In this document: positions 14,065 to 26,046 of the stretch, piece by piece
Position numbering within the stretch: position 1 is the first letter of the stretch
How the letters are laid out: each line of letters opens with the position of its first letter
NCBI GenBank assembly: GCA_001179505.1
Contig: CDMY01000206.1
Coordinates: 1 to 64,000 of the forward strand
Reading direction: 5' to 3'
DNA: 64,000 nt
Source: Vitrella brassicaformis
Taxonomy: Eukaryota > Sar > Vitrellaceae
The notes under the pieces: model-generated
What the model saw: only the letters and a program-made list of their open reading frames with translations
Databases searched by the model: none
What the model was told of the DNA's origin: nothing
Position numbers and translations under genes: made by a program

Positions 14065-17000
14065 ATGACGTCCCCCGCATCTCACGGCAGCTGCCGGTTT
14101 TTCCTCTGCCTGATCTGCATCCTCATGGCGGCGTCTGCTCTTCGTCTTGCGGCATCCCAGGCGAATCAAGGCTATGGCGATGGAGGCGCCGTCGGGTCCT
14201 TCGACGGTTCGTCGCACATTGGGTCGCTGGTCGGGCGGCCGTACAGTCGGCAGGGAGGGCACTCGTACAAAGATCTGCCGGGCGTCATGCGCGATGACCT
14301 CCCGCCGGCCAGAGAGGTGGCGCAAAGGGTACGCACGCTCGAATGCACCATCGCACAGGTGTACACCCATCCAACCCTGCTTTTGCTTCAGGTCTTCAGC
14401 GCCCAGCAGGCTCCGCCGCACCCCTCTGTGTCAGCGCTGCTGTACGCCTGGGGCCAGCTGGTCATCACCGACATCGCACAGACCAACAAGTCCAAGGCTG
14501 AGCCAATCGACCTCTTCCCTCCATGTGGCAACGACACATCGTCAGCTGACCGGTTCTATCGCAGCGCATTCGTCACTCCTAACGGCGTGCGGCACCCGGT
14601 CAACCTGAAGAGCGCGTGGATTGATGGGTCGTCGCTGTATGGACACACTGAGGAAGAGCGCAGCAGCATCAGGGATGGGAAGGACGGCAGAGTGCGGCTC
14701 GACAAGAGAGGATTCCCAATGGATGTTGGAGCGGAGAATGAGAGTTGCTCTATCGCTTTTGTGGAGCCGCTGCTGAACCTGCATCCGCTGCTGAGCGTTA
14801 TGGCTATTGGTGAGGAGCCTCATTCCTTTTCTTTCGCGCGGTGCCCTGCTGATGTCGTCTGTATGGTGCATGTGTGTGTGTGCAGTGATGCTTCGTGAGC
14901 ACAACCGTTATGCGTCTCTATTGGCGTCGCGTCACAAGGAGTGGTCTGATGATGATGTATTCGCTGAGGCCAAGACGTGGGTCATCGCTCTCATCCAGAA
15001 AATCACCGTCAAACAGGTGTGCATGGGCAGCGAAGGAAGGGGGATGCTCCCACACGTCCCGTTGATGTGCCTTCCCGTGTGTTTGTGTGTGCAGTACTTG
15101 CCGGTTTTGCTGGGTCACCCCCTCCCAGCGTATGAGGGCCACGATCCGTCAGTGGACCCGTCGCCCGACGTATTCGTCGTTTCCTCAGCACTCAGGTAGA
15201 AACGTGACACAGCCGAATCCTACTCCTCTCACTGTTTGTCGGGGTGAGTTTCTTTCAGGTATGGCCACTTCGTCATCCCGTCGCAGGTGCCGCTGCTTGA
15301 TCCGACCTCACTGAAGCCTCACCCTGTAGGCCACCTGCCCATCGACTCGTCCATCCGTCAGCCATGCACTCTCACTCAAATCAACGTCGAGCCATTCCTC
15401 CTCGGCGCCCTGTTCCAGTCGGAGAGCCTCATGCACGGAGCCATTGTGTCGGGCGTGCGACACTCAAGCCGCACAGAGGCGTGCGTAGCTCCGACAAAGT
15501 GCATTGACTTCGACCTGGCGGCCACGAATGTGCAGCGTGGTCGCGATTGGGGCGTGCCGCTGTACAACGATGTGCGTCGGGCTTATGGGCTGGAGAGAGT
15601 CGCGAGTGTGAGTGAGCTGGTGGGGGATGGCGAGATGAAGGAGGCGCTGGAAGAGCTATACGGGTCGATCGATGGCGTGGAAGCTTATGTTGGGGCAAAT
15701 GTCGGTAAGAGATCAAGTAGACGTATCTATCCACCTCACCTGGCACGCCACCGATTTGTCACGTCAGAGATGCTTCGTCACGCCCAGAATGGGTCATTGT
15801 CCGGCGACCATGTAGCCGTCCTCTCACCTACCCACAAGACAGCCGTCCAAGAGACATTCCAGCACATCCGTCACTCTGACCCACGTTGGTTCGAGAGATA
15901 CTTCCCCTCCCTCGAGGCAGCTGTCGGGAACACGCTTGTGCCATTCCGAGACCCCGACCTGGCCAAGGAGCTTGTCAACATTACTCTGGCGGATGTGCTG
16001 CAGCGCAACACTCGAGTGTGTCGGTCAATACCCAGCAACCCCTTCCTACTGTCGCCTGCGACACTCTTCGCGCCTTCCAGCGACTCCTCTGCAGATGCTG
16101 GTGGTGTGTCACGGGCTGCTGTTCCCGCGTATGCGAGGTGCGACGATGGCAGCAAGGGAGGCGACAAGATGCGGCGGGCCGACGATTGGCTCCCTCCCAT
16201 GTCGCTTTGCGACGGGGCCGTGGTGGTGCGGTGGAGGTTTCTCAGCCCCCAGAAGGAGATCGAGTTCGAGTTGAGGGGCCATTCTACAGGGTGGGTGGGG
16301 CTGGGGCTCTCATCCACAGGCTACATGGCCCGGTCGACCCTCTTCATCGCCCACGCGGAGGGCGACCAGGCCATTGTCAGAGCCTACCAGGCTGGCAGCG
16401 ACAATAAGCCGCGCATAGATGAGGACAAGACAGAGATCATACGGGTGATTGGGGGCAAGATCGACGGCGAGTGGACGACAGTGAACTTCGTCCTGCCTCT
16501 GAGCGAGGTTGGCAACGTGGGAAGGGAGGAGTGGCTGCTGGCTGCTGTGGGACCCGATGGAGTCAAAGGCGTCACAGAGGGACGCACGGAGGTGACCAGA
16601 CAAAGACAGACCAAGAGAAGTTGGTCTCTTGAATGGGCAAATGGGCACCAAGATGTCTCTGTGTGTGTGTGTGTGCAGGATGCCTATCACAGCAGCAGGC
16701 GTCAGGCGGTGCGTGTGGACTTCGCGCAGGGCAGCGTGACGGCGGTACTTGCTGCAGGCGATGGGCGGCGAGTCATGTATGTGCACGGGGTCATCATGTG
16801 GGGCGCCTCCACGGTCTTCGTCCCCGCCGGCGTCTGCCTCTCCCGCTACTTCAAACACACAACCTGGTAGGTGACTATAAGACACTCAAACACACAGCAT
16901 CATGTTGTGCGTGGTGGTGGTTGTGCAGGTGGCTCGTGACGCACGAGCGTCTGGGCCTCATGGCAGCCAGCAACATGGTCGGCCTGGCTGTGACGGCTCT

Positions 17001-20000
17001 GGCGCAGAGGGGAGCGCTCTTCACGACGGCTCATTCCTACTTCGGCATCGGGCTCATCTGTATCATGGTGTTTCTCGTCGGCTCGGGCTACCTCAATCGA
17101 CTTTGGCTCAAGCGGGCAGCGAAATGTGTGATGAAACGGCAAACGGGTGAATGGAGCCGCAGGCTGCACACAGTTTTAGGCATTGCCGTCCTACTCGGTG
17201 GGCTCGCCAACTCGGTGCTGGGATGCCATGCGCTCTTCCCTGGTCAGTCATCCCATCCAGTGGCGCAGATGGCAGTTGTGTATGCGTGTCTGTCTGTCTG
17301 TCTGTGTCTGTGTGTGACAGAATTTCCTGGCGTCTGGCAAGCGCAGCTGACGTTGACGGTGGCGATTCTGGCCTTCATGCTTGTGCTGGAGCTGCGCAAG
17401 CACTTCCCCGAAGCCTTCTACCAGTTCAGCCAAGCACTACCGAGGTCACTGCAGGTGATTAAGAAGGACGTCTCCCGCACCTTCCCCTCCTCCAAACACA
17501 CACATGCCTGCCTGCCTGCCTGCCTGGTTGGTTGTCCGTGTGTCGCCTCAGGTTGGCATCCTGGCTCCCGTCCCCATGCATTTCGTCGCTCCCATGCCGC
17601 ACACCGAGAACTCGCTGCCCGTCAGGAGGAGCAGGACCACCAAATGGCTGTCGCACCTAATATGGGGGCGCCGGGGCGGGGGGAAGGCTGGTGCGCCACA
17701 CGCCGCTGAGCGGACCTTCACCTGCGACGATGTGTGTGACGCCGTGCTCAAGGGCGGCCAGTGGGTGGTGTTGATGGATGGTGTCTATGACGTGAGGGGA
17801 TTCCTGCCCTCACACCCAGGTGAGTGAGAATCAGACCAAGGACGGGGATTCTCCGATTCTGACAAATGTGGGATGCCTTGTGGCAGGTGGGGGCGCGTTG
17901 GTGGAGAAGTACATCGGATGTGACATCACAGCCCAGTTCCTCGGGTATAGATGCACACAAGACAGGGAGTGTTTCTTTCCCATCATTTCTGCGTGTCGTA
18001 TGGACAGGCTGGAGGACGGCCGAGAGATCGGTCGGGAGACGTCAATGGACCCCCGCGAGAGCCGCCCAGACACACACGTCAACACCGATGGCGCCTCACA
18101 AGCCAACTTCGAGGCCCCGCCATCCTCCCCATCCCTTAATCAGCAAGCACACACACGATTGTGCTGCCCCGCCCCAAGCGGCGTCGCGAGGAGGAAGAAG
18201 CCACCACAATCGAGCTCTCGGAGTCCACGTGACGTCGAGAAGGGGCTATCTTTCGTTCCTAAAGGGATGTCCTTCTTGCCTGGGAGGGCTGCCAGTCAGC
18301 TGTGGGAGGACTCAACCCTCGTGGGCCGGCCGCACAGCGTGTTTGCCGGTCACACACTGCGGAAATATAGGTAGGTACCAAGACGCACCCACGCTCAGTG
18401 CACAGACACACGCATCTAGCCACTGGCTTGCTCGGTTTGTCGATTGGTGCAGGGTGGGGACGATTATCCTGCCCGGCGGCCCCCACGACAGGAAGGAAAA
18501 GCTGGAGCTGGCCTTCACCCCCCCTCCCTCGTACTTTGCCCAACGCGGCCGGTCGCTCACCGCCGCACAGCGGATGACCCTCGCCCTCCTCACCAACACC
18601 AACCTCTACTCACACAAGACATCAGAGTCTCTCAACTCCACCCGAGCCACCTCCAGGCGCGACGCGCAATCACGTGCATCGGCTGCTGGTGCGGGTGGGG
18701 GCGTGGGCGTGGCTTTGGCTTCTCCGAGAGGGGTCGAGGCGAAAAAGCAGCAGAAGTCGTTTCTGAATGTGTTTTCTATGTCGATGCTGCGGTCGGTGTT
18801 GGAGAGCCGGAGGGGCGACAGGAACGTCCTCACCACCAAGGCGGACATGGTTCTCTTCGGGGAGGGGGAGGGCACCAGCAAGGAGACTGAGGCCACTGGG
18901 GCTACTGGGGCTGCTGGTGCTGGTGTTGGTGGCGGTGTTGGTGGGCGCCAGGCGACAGTCCTTCCACACCCCGAGGTTGAGAAGCCGAAGCGCGTGATTG
19001 CTGGGTGAGCGACCGACGGCGGAGAAAGTCCTGAATGAGGCGGGGGCATTGGCTGTCTCATGTGTGAGTTTGTTTCTTCTCTTGGGTCGGTTGGTGTATG
19101 GTCAGTCTGTACCAGGAGATGCACGTGATTGAGAACGCGACGCTCACGCGTCGAGCCGACACAGCCAGGGGGCTGCTGTCGGTCCATCGGCTGACGCTCG
19201 AGAGCCTCGTGCCCCTCGCCGTGCACTCATACCGACCAGGTGCGGTCACATGACCACCACCACACACACGTGTGTCATTCATGCGCCCCGTCCTTTCTTT
19301 CCATCAGGGATGCATGTGGACCTCATCGGGGACCTATGTGGTCGTCGACTTCGCCGCTCCTACAGCGTCGCTGCCCCGCCCAGCCCCCACCGGCTCATCC
19401 TCATTCTCAAGTGCTACCCCACCGATGGCAGGGGCATGAGCGAGCACCTCGCCACCGCCACGCGGCCTGGCGACACCGTCCGTGTCAGGGGATTCATCGG
19501 CAGCAACCTACTCAGGAAGGCCCTCCCTCTGCCGTCCTCTGTGCGGGACAAGACGCCGTTCCGGAGTTTCTGGCCGTACTGCGCGGTGATTGCTGGGGGG
19601 ACGGGGATGTGCGCCTTTTTGAACCTGATACGACACCAGAGTGAGTGCTACCGGTCGCTGAGGCGTGACCCGACGATTAAAGCTTTTGGAGAGATGGGGA
19701 TTGTTCTCGCGGTCCGGGACATCGATGAGGCGCACGTACGGAAAGCGGGCGGGCACACAGACATGACAGATGGATGGGATGGATGGACGGGATGGATGGA
19801 CACGTGTGGGTGTTTTTTGTGTGTCAATTGTCCTCCTCAGGCACTTGGTTGGGGTGAGATTCGTCAGATCAAGCAGGAGATGGACCGGCTCACCAATGTG
19901 GACGAGTCCTCCTCGACCAGCACCAGCGGCCGGAGCAGCCTCACCTGCATCCACACCCAGGTGATGCTCTCCCGCGTCGGCAGCACCACCAGTGGGGACA

Positions 20001-20491
20001 AGAGTGTGGGCGGTGCGGGTGTGGGTGTGGGTGTGGGTGTGGACGACCCCTCCCTGCCTCCAACACAGGCCAAGAGCCCCAACAATCAAGACACCGACGT
20101 GGAAGTCGGCACGGTTGATGCGGCAGCCCTCAGACGGACGATCCCCTTCCTCTCGGCACTTGCACAGGCGCAATCGCAATCGCAGCGAGAGGACTTGCCT
20201 GTGGAGTCGCCATCCGAGACGGCCTTTTACTCTGTCGAGGAGTACCCCCCCACCTCGCCCAAATCGCCCGTCGTCAGGCAGGGCAACCCTGACCGTCGGA
20301 TGGATGCGATCCCGGGGACCATTATCAGCGACGAGAGGCTGAACATGGGGAGCGAGGCCTTTGAGTGCGATTGCCCGACAATCCGGTCCAGCCGTGTGTT
20401 GGTGTGTGGCCCGCAGTCGTTTAGGGACGCCATGCGGCTGTGTCTGAGGGAAATAGGCGTTCCAACCGAGTGCATCAAGTTCCCCGGCTGA
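14065..20491 (+). CDS. Haem peroxidase - DOMON - cytochrome b561 - cytochrome b5 - FAD/NAD(P) reductase fusion
   Basis: Sixteen exons: 14065-14328, 14392-14809, 14886-15016, 15095-15195, 15259-15704, 15768-16591, 16679-16866, 16929-17242, 17321-17454, 17552-17819, 17887-17944, 18008-18370, 18453-19004, 19106-19239, 19308-19735 and 19841-20491. They give 1757 aa with every phase consistent. Order: signal peptide (about 1-31); animal-type peroxidase (about 40-590) with REHNR (catalytic Arg 231) and LRYGH (proximal His 308); DOMON (about 595-725); b561 (about 755-925) with four membrane His at 764, 796, 826 and 871; b5 domain with HPGG (His 1028); linker; ferredoxin-reductase-like domain (about 1355-1757) with RSYS (1415-1418), IAGGTGM and VCGP. 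Topology implies NAD(P)H oxidation in the cytosol feeding electrons out to the DOMON/peroxidase side. The distal peroxidase His is replaced (WGQLVITD) and the b5 fold is interrupted by about 105 residues. Confidence 0.88.
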
Positions 20492-21621
20492 TCTAATCGA
20501 CCGGTGTGGTGTGTGTCGGTGTCGGTGTCTTTGTACGACTGAGTATCTGTGTGTCCGTGTGAGGGTGGGGGGAGCATTTGTTGGAGGGAGTGCAGTGTTC
20601 TGAGTGCTCTTGCGTGTGGGGCTGGGGCTTTCTTCGTAGCTTACCGTGTCTCCTTTGCGGCTTTATGTAGACATGGGGGCTGTGGGTGTGTGTGGGTGTG
20701 GGTGTGTGCGTGGGGGCTGTGTGTGTGCGCGGCAGAGACGCACGCTGCCTGAATCTGGAGGTGGTTCCGCTTGTTCGCACTCACACAGGAGGCGATTAAG
20801 CGAGAGAGAGGGGCTTTGGCCCAGCTTGCATGAGTTTTTGTTGACCCTTGCGGCAGACACATGAATCAGCTTTTTTGACTGACCATGGTAGCTTTATCCA
20901 CGGTAGCTTTATCCACCGGCCTGTGTGTCGTGTTCTTGTGTTGTGTGGGTGCACGGGCAGGGTAGGCGGATGGGCAAATGGCCATTTGTCGAACGCACAC
21001 GTCTGATTGAAGTATGGTCATCTTCTGTGTCTTGTGCGCCTAGTCGACGTCTCCGTCACACAACAAATACCACAATGCAGTATGGGCTTTGTCAGATGCT
21101 CCTCTTTTTCGCTTCTGTCTGTCTGTCTGCCTGTGCTGTCCATCAGCACAAGGCAAGCAATGCGTTTCTCTCTCTCTACCTGTGTGTGTGTATGTGTGTG
21201 TCTGTGTATGTGTGTGCGTCTGTGTGTCGACGCAAGGCAGTCATGAAGACGTCATTGACATGAAGAGACATCAAGACTAAACCACGCCCGCGTGCAGGTG
21301 TCTGTGCCCTCCCCCTCTCCCCTTTCCCCTCACCCCCCTCCCCCCCGTCCCGCGCCTGCTAATCACATGACAGAAGAACTCTGTACATGTCAGTCATCCA
21401 TCGATATATCAAAACGATTGATCAGCCGGCTAGTCACAGAACCACTCACAGCAGCAACAGGATAAACGAGCCGCCAAAACCACACCACACCACTGTGACG
21501 CATCCATCGGATGGGATGGCTGAGAGTCGCGTGTCAGGCCAGGCACCCAGGCCATCCATGGCATGCATTCACCAAAGACACACGCACGGCACGGCCCCCA
21601 GCCCCCCTCTCGGGATCCGCC
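20492..21621. other. Intergenic between two convergent genes
   Basis: No exon is supported. The stretch has GT-rich runs, a two-copy 15-base tandem repeat at 20887-20916 and a C-rich tract near 21300-21360. Confidence 0.6.
20887..20916. repeat. Two-copy 15-base perfect tandem repeat
   Basis: The unit GGTAGCTTTATCCAC occurs at 20887-20901 and again directly at 20902-20916. Confidence 0.9.
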
Positions 21622-24600
21622 CTAGTCATCGAAGAGGTCATCGATGGTGTCCGTCGGCCGGTTCGTGGCTGCACCGCCCCCTGCTGCTGCGGCTGCTGCT
21701 GCTGCAGGCGCTGACACGCCCCGGGCAACAACCGCACCACCCTGGTTGTTGGGGGCCGCTGGGGTAGCTGTGGCTGCGGGTGGGGCGGCTGCGTTTGTGT
21801 GTGCATGTCGGTCGATGTTCTTTTCTTGTATCTGGTTGGCGTCCCGCGCCATCTGCCGCTTCACCAGCTTCGCGTAGATGCCGCCCAGCTCCACCAAAGA
21901 CGCATGGTTGCCCTGCCATAACACACCACACCAGCCATGCAGATGGACACACAGCGTAGAGAGAGAGAGAGAGAGAGACTCACTCCTTCTCACCCACCTG
22001 TTCGATGATTCTGCCCTCATTGACGACAGCGATTTTGTGTGCGTTAATGACGGTGGACAGCCGGTGGGCCACGAGGATGACGGTGCAGCGTCCTTGCATC
22101 TCCTTGATGAGGTTATCGAGGGCTTCCTGCACCTGCGCCTCGCTCTCGGCGTCAAGCGCCGAGGTGGCCTCGTCCAGCAGCAACAGCCGGGGCTTCCGAA
22201 GGAACACACGGGCGATGGCAATACGCTGTTTCTGACCTGCACACAGACAGGGGAAGCACCACAGAGGTGAGCTGTTTGTGGTGTATAGTAGACTGCATGC
22301 TCACCTCCGGACAGCCGGACGCCCCTCTCGCCTGCGCGTGTCTCATAGCCGTCATCGAGCTGACGTGAACAGGGAGGGACAGGTAGGTGCATTGATCCAT
22401 TTATTGATGGGCGTGGCGGTCGTCTTACCCCCATGATGAAGTCGTGCGCACAGGCCTTCTTGGCGGCATCGATCAGCTGAGCCCTGACGCACACGACACC
22501 ACACACACACACGCACACACACACAGACAGGTCGGCATGAGCGGCCCGGCCCACTCACATCCGCACCTGGTGTATGGTCTGTTGTATCCATATGCGATGT
22601 TCTCCTCGATGCTATTGGCGAACAGCTGTGTGTCCTGCGCAACCAGACCGATCTGCTGTCGGTAGGTCCTGCATCAAACACAAGACCATGACAGCACAGG
22701 TGTCACCCATTGGGCTGTTGATCGAAAGTGTGAAGTCACCTCAGGTCCAGCCGGGTCAGGGGCACGCCGTCAACCAAAATGGCCCCTGTGTGCGCGGTAC
22801 AGGTGACAGTTTATGAAGCAGCTGCCCCTCTCCCCGCTTACCTTGTTGTGGGTCATAGAACCGCTGGAGGAGGTGGATGAGGGTCGACTTGCCCCCACCA
22901 GACCGCCCAACGAACGCACACACACTGCCGCCAGGAATGTCCAAATCTGAACCACACCCACACACCCACACAGACACACACACAGAGACACATCTGCTGC
23001 CGCGTCTTTCATTGGGCGTAGGGTCATATCTTACCGATGCCGGAAAGGACGGGCTTCTCGGGCCTCATCTGGTAGGTGAAGACCACATTGTCAAACCGCA
23101 GGTTGCACTGCATCGTGTCACTGCACACACACACACACACACGCAGTCCACACACGGAAAGAAAGAAGACACCATTCCTGTGTGCGTTGTGCGTGCTCAC
23201 GGGTTGAGTACGATGCCTGTGACCTCAGCCGGCCGGGTGCCCTCGATGTCAGGCTGGCAGTCGAGGAGTTGGAACACACGCTGGGCCGCGGCAGCCGCAC
23301 GCACCAGGTTGTTGATCACGCCATTTAGCGCTTTGTACGCCCCGTTCATCATGTTCCAATACAACTGACAACACACAGACACACGGGAGGATGAACAGCC
23401 TCATCACTCCTTCCCCAATTTGTGTTACCTGGAACGTGATGAGGCTGCCGAGTGACAGCTCCGCCCCGTGTGATTGCAGCACCACAGACCCGCCATACAG
23501 CAAGATCAGCACGCCGGTCGCAAAATCGAGGTACTGGGTAAAGGCGAACGTCCCAGCCGAGACGAACGCATCCTTCATGCCCTGCTTGAGTGCCTCGGCG
23601 GTCGCCCGCTCGTATCTGGAGATCTCGACGTTGTCGGTCCCGAAGGCACGCACCGTGCGCAGGTTGCCGACGGACTCGACGGCGACGCTGTTGGCCTCCG
23701 CCAGGGCCTGCCAGATGCCCCGGTTGACCTTGCGAGACCACCTACACACAAACGCGTCAAGAAATGGCTCTGTGCTCATCATCATCATCAGCAGCACACA
23801 CGCAGGGCAGGGAATGAGGTAGTCTTACCGAGCGTACAGCCCGGTGAGGTATATGATTGGCCCGATCGACGTGAAGGCCAGGACGGTCAGCTTCCACGAG
23901 GTGTAGCAGCACATGACGAGCCCGCCGAGCAGCAGAATGAGATTGGCAAATAGATTGTTCATCAGTGTCCGGCAGGGCTGCACCATGGCTTGCGCGTCCT
24001 GGGTCATCCGGGAGGTGATCTGACCTGTGAACCAGAACGAGGGCGGGAGAGGAGAGAATGGACGGCATGGTCGGCTGTGATGTTGTGCGTGCCTTCTCAC
24101 CTGTCATGAGGCCATCGAAGAAGGCCACATCTTGCCGCATAACGCTCTGGAACAGCTCGTTCCTCGTGGCGTTGGATAGCCGCCGAGCGACGATCTCAAC
24201 TGCATCATCAACCATCCACACACACACACACACACACACACCTGCATTGCATCGTTTTTGCTGGCTCTGGCCCTGGTGTGTGTCCGTGGCACCGACCGCA
24301 GAGCCCCTGTATGCCGCCGAAGAGCCCCGTGAGCACGCTGAGCAGGGTGTACATCTTGATGGTGTTCCAGAAGTCTGTGTGGTGCTCCTGTATGACGCTG
24401 TCGATGATGCGGCCCTGGTAGTGCGGCAGGTTCAGGCTGCACGTCTGCGTGATGGCCACGCACAGACACGCTATCACCACGATGTGGAAGAACGGGATGG
24501 TCAGCCGGATGGCGCGCACGAAGTACGAGAAGGTCGACAGCGTCTTCTCTTCCTTTGGACCCTGAGAGGATGGGATGGACGAATGGGTGGAGGGGAAACA

Positions 24601-25795
24601 CACATTCAGCGCCGCGCAGAGAGCACTGCCTCCTGACCTTGTCTGATCTGAGGAGTCCCTCGTTTGCGCTGCTGCCCTGCTTCTTGTAACACGGGATACA
24701 GCAGTCAAAGTCGCAAACCTTGCACCGGTAGCTCTCGCCCCGAATCCGCGAACGACACACGTCACACCTGCAGACCACCCACACCCACACCCACACCCAC
24801 ACCCAGATCCACGGCCACTTGCTGCTCCCTCTCGTGTCTGAGCTGCTCCTCCGCCTCATGCTGTTGACTTACATGTGCGACCGAGCTGTTTCATCAAAGA
24901 AGAGCCGATGTGGGTGCAGCTTCTGTATGAGCACTCCCTCTATCTTTGTGGTGGCTCCGACAGCCATCTTCGTCAGGATGAACTCCAAGTTGATCAAGAG
25001 CACTGTCGCGGCCATGAGCAGGCCCTGGACGGCAGGATTTGAGAAGCTGAAGGTGACGCACTTGATGCCCGTGTAGATGGACATGCCGGTCACGGTGAGG
25101 AACAGAGCGCCCAGCACAAGGTTCCGGTTGACCTTGTCTTGCTTCTCCAGGTGCAGCTCGTCCCTCTTCTCGCGGATCTCTGCCAACCAACAAACACACC
25201 ACAGCAGACATGAATGCATGCAAGGACGGGGGCGTCGTCCTCCCAGCCCCTCCCAGCCTGTTTCCGCACCTTGTAAGATCCGGATGGTAGCCTCGCTCGC
25301 CCGTGCCGGCAATGTCTGTGCGCTCGATGAGGTGTCATCGTTGAGAGCGCCGCCGAATGAAGGCGGCCCGCTGCTGGCCCCCGCCGTAGTGGAGCCTGAA
25401 ACCACGCTGTTGCCATTGATGCCGTTGACTGTGGGCAGGAGGGGCTCGGCCTTCTCGGTGTCGGAGAAAGGGGCCACATAGGCCGCCTTCCGCCGCCGCC
25501 GCCACGTGCCCGCAAGAACTAGACAACACACCCAATTAGACAGTCAGGGCGAGAGAGGACACACACAGACGCATACAGCAAGTCAAGCATGTAGATGCGT
25601 GTGGATACTTTTCTTGCTCTCCTTACTTGCCCCAATGCCTCCAGCTACAATCAAGACAGCACGCAATAAGGCAAGAATCAGTAGCTCCCCCACATCGGTG
25701 AAGGAGCTCTGCATCAGCAAGACGATGCTTGCGATGACGTCGACGGTGATGACAAGCACCGCAAGGCCGGCGTAGAGCATCGCCTTCGTCCGCAT
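21622..25795 (-). CDS. ABC half-transporter (ABCB type) with ZZ zinc finger
   Basis: Seventeen exons, right to left: 25627-25795, 25270-25518, 24873-25179, 24638-24767, 24297-24561, 24101-24199, 23829-24024, 23429-23741, 23201-23364, 23035-23120, 22842-22946, 22740-22785, 22567-22668, 22429-22483, 22305-22359, 21998-22236 and 21622-21912; 956 aa. The N-terminal part has two membrane segments in exon 1 and two in exon 3. Between residues about 242 and 272 is [18 protein letters not shown] then DFDCCIPCY, a ZZ-type zinc-finger pattern. The exporter membrane domain (about 286-620) follows. The nucleotide-binding domain has Walker [10 protein letters not shown], signature RLSGGQKQR, Walker [13 protein letters not shown] and H-loop VAHRLST. 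The C-terminus is Ala-rich. One membrane and one ATPase domain imply a dimer; substrate unknown. It is divergent from the GRP170 gene. Confidence 0.9.
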
Positions 25796-26046
25796 GTTCT
25801 GTCGCGGTTGGCCAACCGGGGTCCTCGAACAAGCTGTTGCAGTGAAGAAACACCGTCTTTCGACTCAGGAACACGTGCTTATGCTGCTGAGAAAGGCAAA
25901 CACGCTTATTGACCGTATCTACATCAGTCAGACTCAAGCGATCCGCATGGTTTAGGGCACAGTGTAACGTTGTTCTGGCCACACGTGTGAGAACACGCCA
26001 GAGGAAAGCTCAGCAGCGCTGCAGTGTCGTGGCGTGTGATATAGGC

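Noticed and set aside
13531-14421. Long minus-strand open frame of about 296 codons over the peroxidase-fusion start
   Set aside because: Its composition is Arg/Ser/Pro-rich shadow sequence opposite a real gene and it matches nothing; only its left part overlaps a frame I consider possibly coding.
25909-26046. Upstream in-frame ATG extending the GRP170 gene
   Set aside because: It would bury the signal peptide that starts at 26047; the upstream stretch is not conserved-looking.
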